From NCBI GenBank assembly GCA_937895645.1, contig CALBKQ010000120.1:1-16483 (forward strand): DNA of 16,483 nt, in the 5' to 3' direction. The notes beneath the pieces were generated by a model. The model was not told the origin of the DNA. It saw nothing but the letters and a program-made list of their open reading frames with translations, and did no database searches. This stretch comes from an uncultured Clostridia bacterium. Lineage in GTDB: Bacteria > Bacillota > Clostridia > Oscillospirales > Acutalibacteraceae. Of the stretch, positions 14,381-16,483 are shown piece by piece. The position numbers and the translations under genes were made by a program. Position 1 is the first letter of the stretch; the number at the start of each line of letters is the position of its first letter.

Positions 14381-15556
14381 ATGAAAAAGAATGTTATGAG
14401 AATTATTAGCCTTGTTTTAGTAGTTGTTATGATGACAACTGCATTTTCAGGTTGTGGTTCAGAGGTTAAAAGACCAACTCCTGTAACTGTTAAAACAGAT
14501 TTGCAGGATGTTAATTTTGAGTTTTCTTATGGTGAGCTTAAAGAGGTTTTACCAGCTGATAAACTTGCAACCCTTTTTGAGAATACAAACTCAAAAACTG
14601 ATGATAAAACTATAAAGATTTCATATTATGAACTTGTTTCAAAGTTCGGTTCAGAAGAATATTTTAGTAGTATTCTAGCTCTCGTTTCAGATGCTGAATG
14701 GGCGCAGTTTACAGGCAATCAGCAAAATGTTCTTGATTATTTCAACGGAAAAATTAACGAAATCAAAACAACGGGTGTTGCAAGAGTTTCATATTATGAA
14801 AACTTTTGGATTAACCATGGTGACAATGTTATTTTCAAAGATGTTGACGGCAACGAACTTGAAGGCCAAGCAGAACTTCGTGCAGCTTTTCGCCTTTATG
14901 CAGATATGGCTCTTAAGAACATTGGTAACTACCTTATGAACATCTCAAATGAAGAAAAATATCAGGTAGCTGAAGACGATAAGGATAAGCTTGTTGCAAC
15001 TGATTTCAACGAAGATTTAACAAACATCATTTATCCTCTTGGTCAGAAGAACGCAAGTACTTTGGCGCTTTCAGACCTTTACACAACAACAGACGCAGAA
15101 ACAGGTGTTGTTACTTATCCTATTTATACATCAGTTGTTCCAACATTAGTCCACGACCTTGACGAAAAGGGTAATAATGCAGAAGATGAAGACGGCGAAT
15201 ACATTTTTGTACCATCAGAACTTTACAGAACAATTTGCATTATGGTTAAACCTGAAGAAGCAAGTGTTAAAAAGGCATTTTCTGTTCGTAAACAGGACGA
15301 CATTTTAGAACATTTCAAAGTTGCAGAAAACTATATGAAAGTCAATTCATTTGAAATTGCTTTCACACCTTGCAAAATTATGGCAGGTTTCAACGCAGTT
15401 AATGACCAGATGACTTATGCAACTTATGAAAAGAATATGGTTGTTACGGCAAATGTAACATTCACAGGCGCACTCTCAGAATACGGTACAGTGGTTGTTG
15501 AATTCCCTTGCACATCCTCACTTACATATAACTTTGGTTGGAAAACCACAGAATAG
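14381..15556 (+). CDS. Lipoprotein of unknown function, co-transcribed with the M28 peptidase
   Basis: The product has 391 residues. The ATG at 14381 is chosen over an in-frame ATG at 14294 because it has AAAGGGGA upstream and begins a lipoprotein signal peptide directly; the upstream start would overlap the peptidase gene. The lipobox is AFSGC, with C25 as the lipidated residue. The mature protein (about 367 residues) is acidic, mixed alpha/beta in character, and has no motif I recognise. Features include a helical region around LYADMALKNIGNYLM and a beta-rich C-terminus ending SSLTYNFGWKT. It would sit on the outer face of the cytoplasmic membrane. A terminator follows at 15603. Its pairing with a membrane peptidase suggests a shared process, but nothing more can be said. 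Confidence 0.87.
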   Translation: MKKNVMRIISLVLVVVMMTTAFSGCGSEVKRPTPVTVKTDLQDVNFEFSYGELKEVLPADKLATLFENTNSKTDDKTIKISYYELVSKFGSEEYFSSILALVSDAEWAQFTGNQQNVLDYFNGKINEIKTTGVARVSYYENFWINHGDNVIFKDVDGNELEGQAELRAAFRLYADMALKNIGNYLMNISNEEKYQVAEDDKDKLVATDFNEDLTNIIYPLGQKNASTLALSDLYTTTDAETGVVTYPIYTSVVPTLVHDLDEKGNNAEDEDGEYIFVPSELYRTICIMVKPEEASVKKAFSVRKQDDILEHFKVAENYMKVNSFEIAFTPCKIMAGFNAVNDQMTYATYEKNMVVTANVTFTGALSEYGTVVVEFPCTSSLTYNFGWKTTE

Positions 15557-15602
15557 GCTAAATAATTGTAACATTTAACAAAAATATGATTAAAAATTTT
15601 AC

Positions 15603-15640
15603 AGCGACACTGGTTTTCGGTGTCGCTATTTTATTGCTTT
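15603..15640 (+). terminator. Rho-independent terminator of the peptidase/lipoprotein operon
   Basis: The stem AGCGACAC (15603-15610) pairs with GTGTCGCT (15620-15627) around a nine-base loop. A T-rich tail (ATTTTATTGCTTTTT) follows. It lies 47 bases after the stop of the lipoprotein gene. Confidence 0.9.
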
Positions 15641-15698
15641 TTAATTCTTTAAGGTGTAAAATATTGGTATAAGATTTTTCTTGAAAAGGGGAATTGTT

Positions 15699-16483
15699 AT
15701 GAAAAAGATTTTATCAGTTGTTCTCGCAGTTCTTATAGTTTTCTCTGCACTTTCATTGGGGGTTGTTGCAGAGACAACAGAAAAAGTACCTGTTGTAATC
15801 TTGCAGGGTTATTCAGGTCCTAACCTTGCTTATGCAGACGAAAACGGTGAGCCTATTGTTGATGAGAATGGTAATGTTCAACTTGCCTGGCCTTTGAATT
15901 TTGATAATCTTGGTGCAGATGTAGTAGAATTACTTGCCGACGTTACTCTTAATCAGGCAGATTTAACTATTGAACTCGGTAAAAAGTTCAAAGAGTATCT
16001 TTCACCAATCGGTATGAATCCAGACGGTACATCTAAAAACAATCTTGTTCCATATCCTAGCGGTGCGGCTGCAACCCGTGCTTCAACCTTGCTTGAAAAT
16101 GGTATGGAACAATATATACCTGAAAGAGTAGTTGCAGATATGGCTATTGAAGAAGTAGGCGCTGAAAATGTTTTCGGCTTTACTTTCGACTGGCGTAAAA
16201 GTCAGATGGACTACGCCGCTGCTCTTGATAAGTATATTCAGGAAGTAAAAGCCCTTACTGGCTCTGATAAAGTTGATATTTACGGACTTAGTCACGGTGG
16301 CCAGTATGGTACAACATATCTTTATCTTTATGGTAATAAAGGTGATGTAAGACGAGCAATGTTTGGCAACCCTGCAACGCTTGGCACATCTCTTTGCGGC
16401 TCACTTTTCACAGGTGAATATTTAGATGCACCACTTGATGAAATTATTGCTTTCATTGAGCACGGTTTTGAATATGAAAAAGA
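15699..16483 (+). CDS. Secreted LCAT-like alpha/beta hydrolase (lipase/acyltransferase), N-terminal part
   Basis: The frame is open from the ATG at 15699, after AAAAGGGGAA, to the window end (261 complete codons), so the 3' end is missing. A signal peptide covers about 1-24 (cleavage after VVA). The mature part begins with a VPVVILQGYSGP strand-loop typical of the oxyanion region of alpha/beta hydrolases. It has FTFDWRKS (161-168), which resembles the DWR motif of lecithin:cholesterol acyltransferase-like lipases, and a nucleophile elbow IYGLSHGGQ with S198 as predicted catalytic Ser. The catalytic Asp and His should lie beyond the window. The substrate is probably a lipid or other ester outside the cell; the exact substrate is unknown. 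It stands alone after a terminator; a TATAAG at 15668-15673 may be its -10 box, but the -35 is poor. Confidence 0.85.
   Translation, partial: MKKILSVVLAVLIVFSALSLGVVAETTEKVPVVILQGYSGPNLAYADENGEPIVDENGNVQLAWPLNFDNLGADVVELLADVTLNQADLTIELGKKFKEYLSPIGMNPDGTSKNNLVPYPSGAAATRASTLLENGMEQYIPERVVADMAIEEVGAENVFGFTFDWRKSQMDYAAALDKYIQEVKALTGSDKVDIYGLSHGGQYGTTYLYLYGNKGDVRRAMFGNPATLGTSLCGSLFTGEYLDAPLDEIIAFIEHGFEYEK

Overview
The window looks like a chromosomal piece of a low-GC, Gram-positive, probably anaerobic gut member of the Clostridia (Oscillospiraceae/Ruminococcaceae or Lachnospiraceae type). This is inferred from AT-rich DNA, AGGAGG-type ribosome binding sites, TTG starts, short MKK... signal peptides, Thr/Glu-rich linkers and single-membrane surface proteins. 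No rRNA, tRNA, insertion sequence, phage gene or CRISPR array was seen.

Layout. Bases 1-370 hold the 3' end of an SPFH/band-7 (stomatin-like) gene, closed by a terminator. A sigma-A-type promoter at 591-620 then starts what looks like one nine-gene, 11.3-kb operon (680-11972) ending at a strong terminator at 11991-12018. The operon encodes: a bitopic membrane protein with an extracellular beta domain (680-1501); a 1764-residue secreted protein (1542-6836); six tandem small secreted paralogues of 149-176 residues (6853-9925); and a 669-residue Asp-rich, calcium-binding-repeat protein with a C-terminal membrane anchor (9963-11972). On the minus strand lies a membrane-anchored VanY/M15-like protein whose active site looks degenerate (12099-12923). 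Divergent from it is a two-gene operon: a multi-pass M28 peptidase (13099-14367) and a lipoprotein (14381-15556). The window ends inside a secreted LCAT-like alpha/beta hydrolase (15699 onward).

Main observation. The six small proteins and the last ~120 residues of the 1764-residue protein share one domain, marked by (I/Y/F)-P-A-x(5,6)-W, a YSVxSxLxxG-type strand pair and a terminal Y-x-(D/G)-x-(L/V)-T-(F/Y) strand. None of the seven proteins carrying it has a sortase signal or membrane anchor, but the genes on both sides encode membrane-anchored proteins. EF-hand-like calcium loops recur in four of the nine proteins. I infer a multi-subunit, calcium-dependent surface assembly (pilus-like fibre, adhesive layer or substrate-capturing complex) made of a giant head protein, a run of subunits and an anchored stalk. 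I cannot match it to a described system. Function and polymerisation are inference; the gene layout, shared domain, signal peptides and repeats can be read directly from the sequence.
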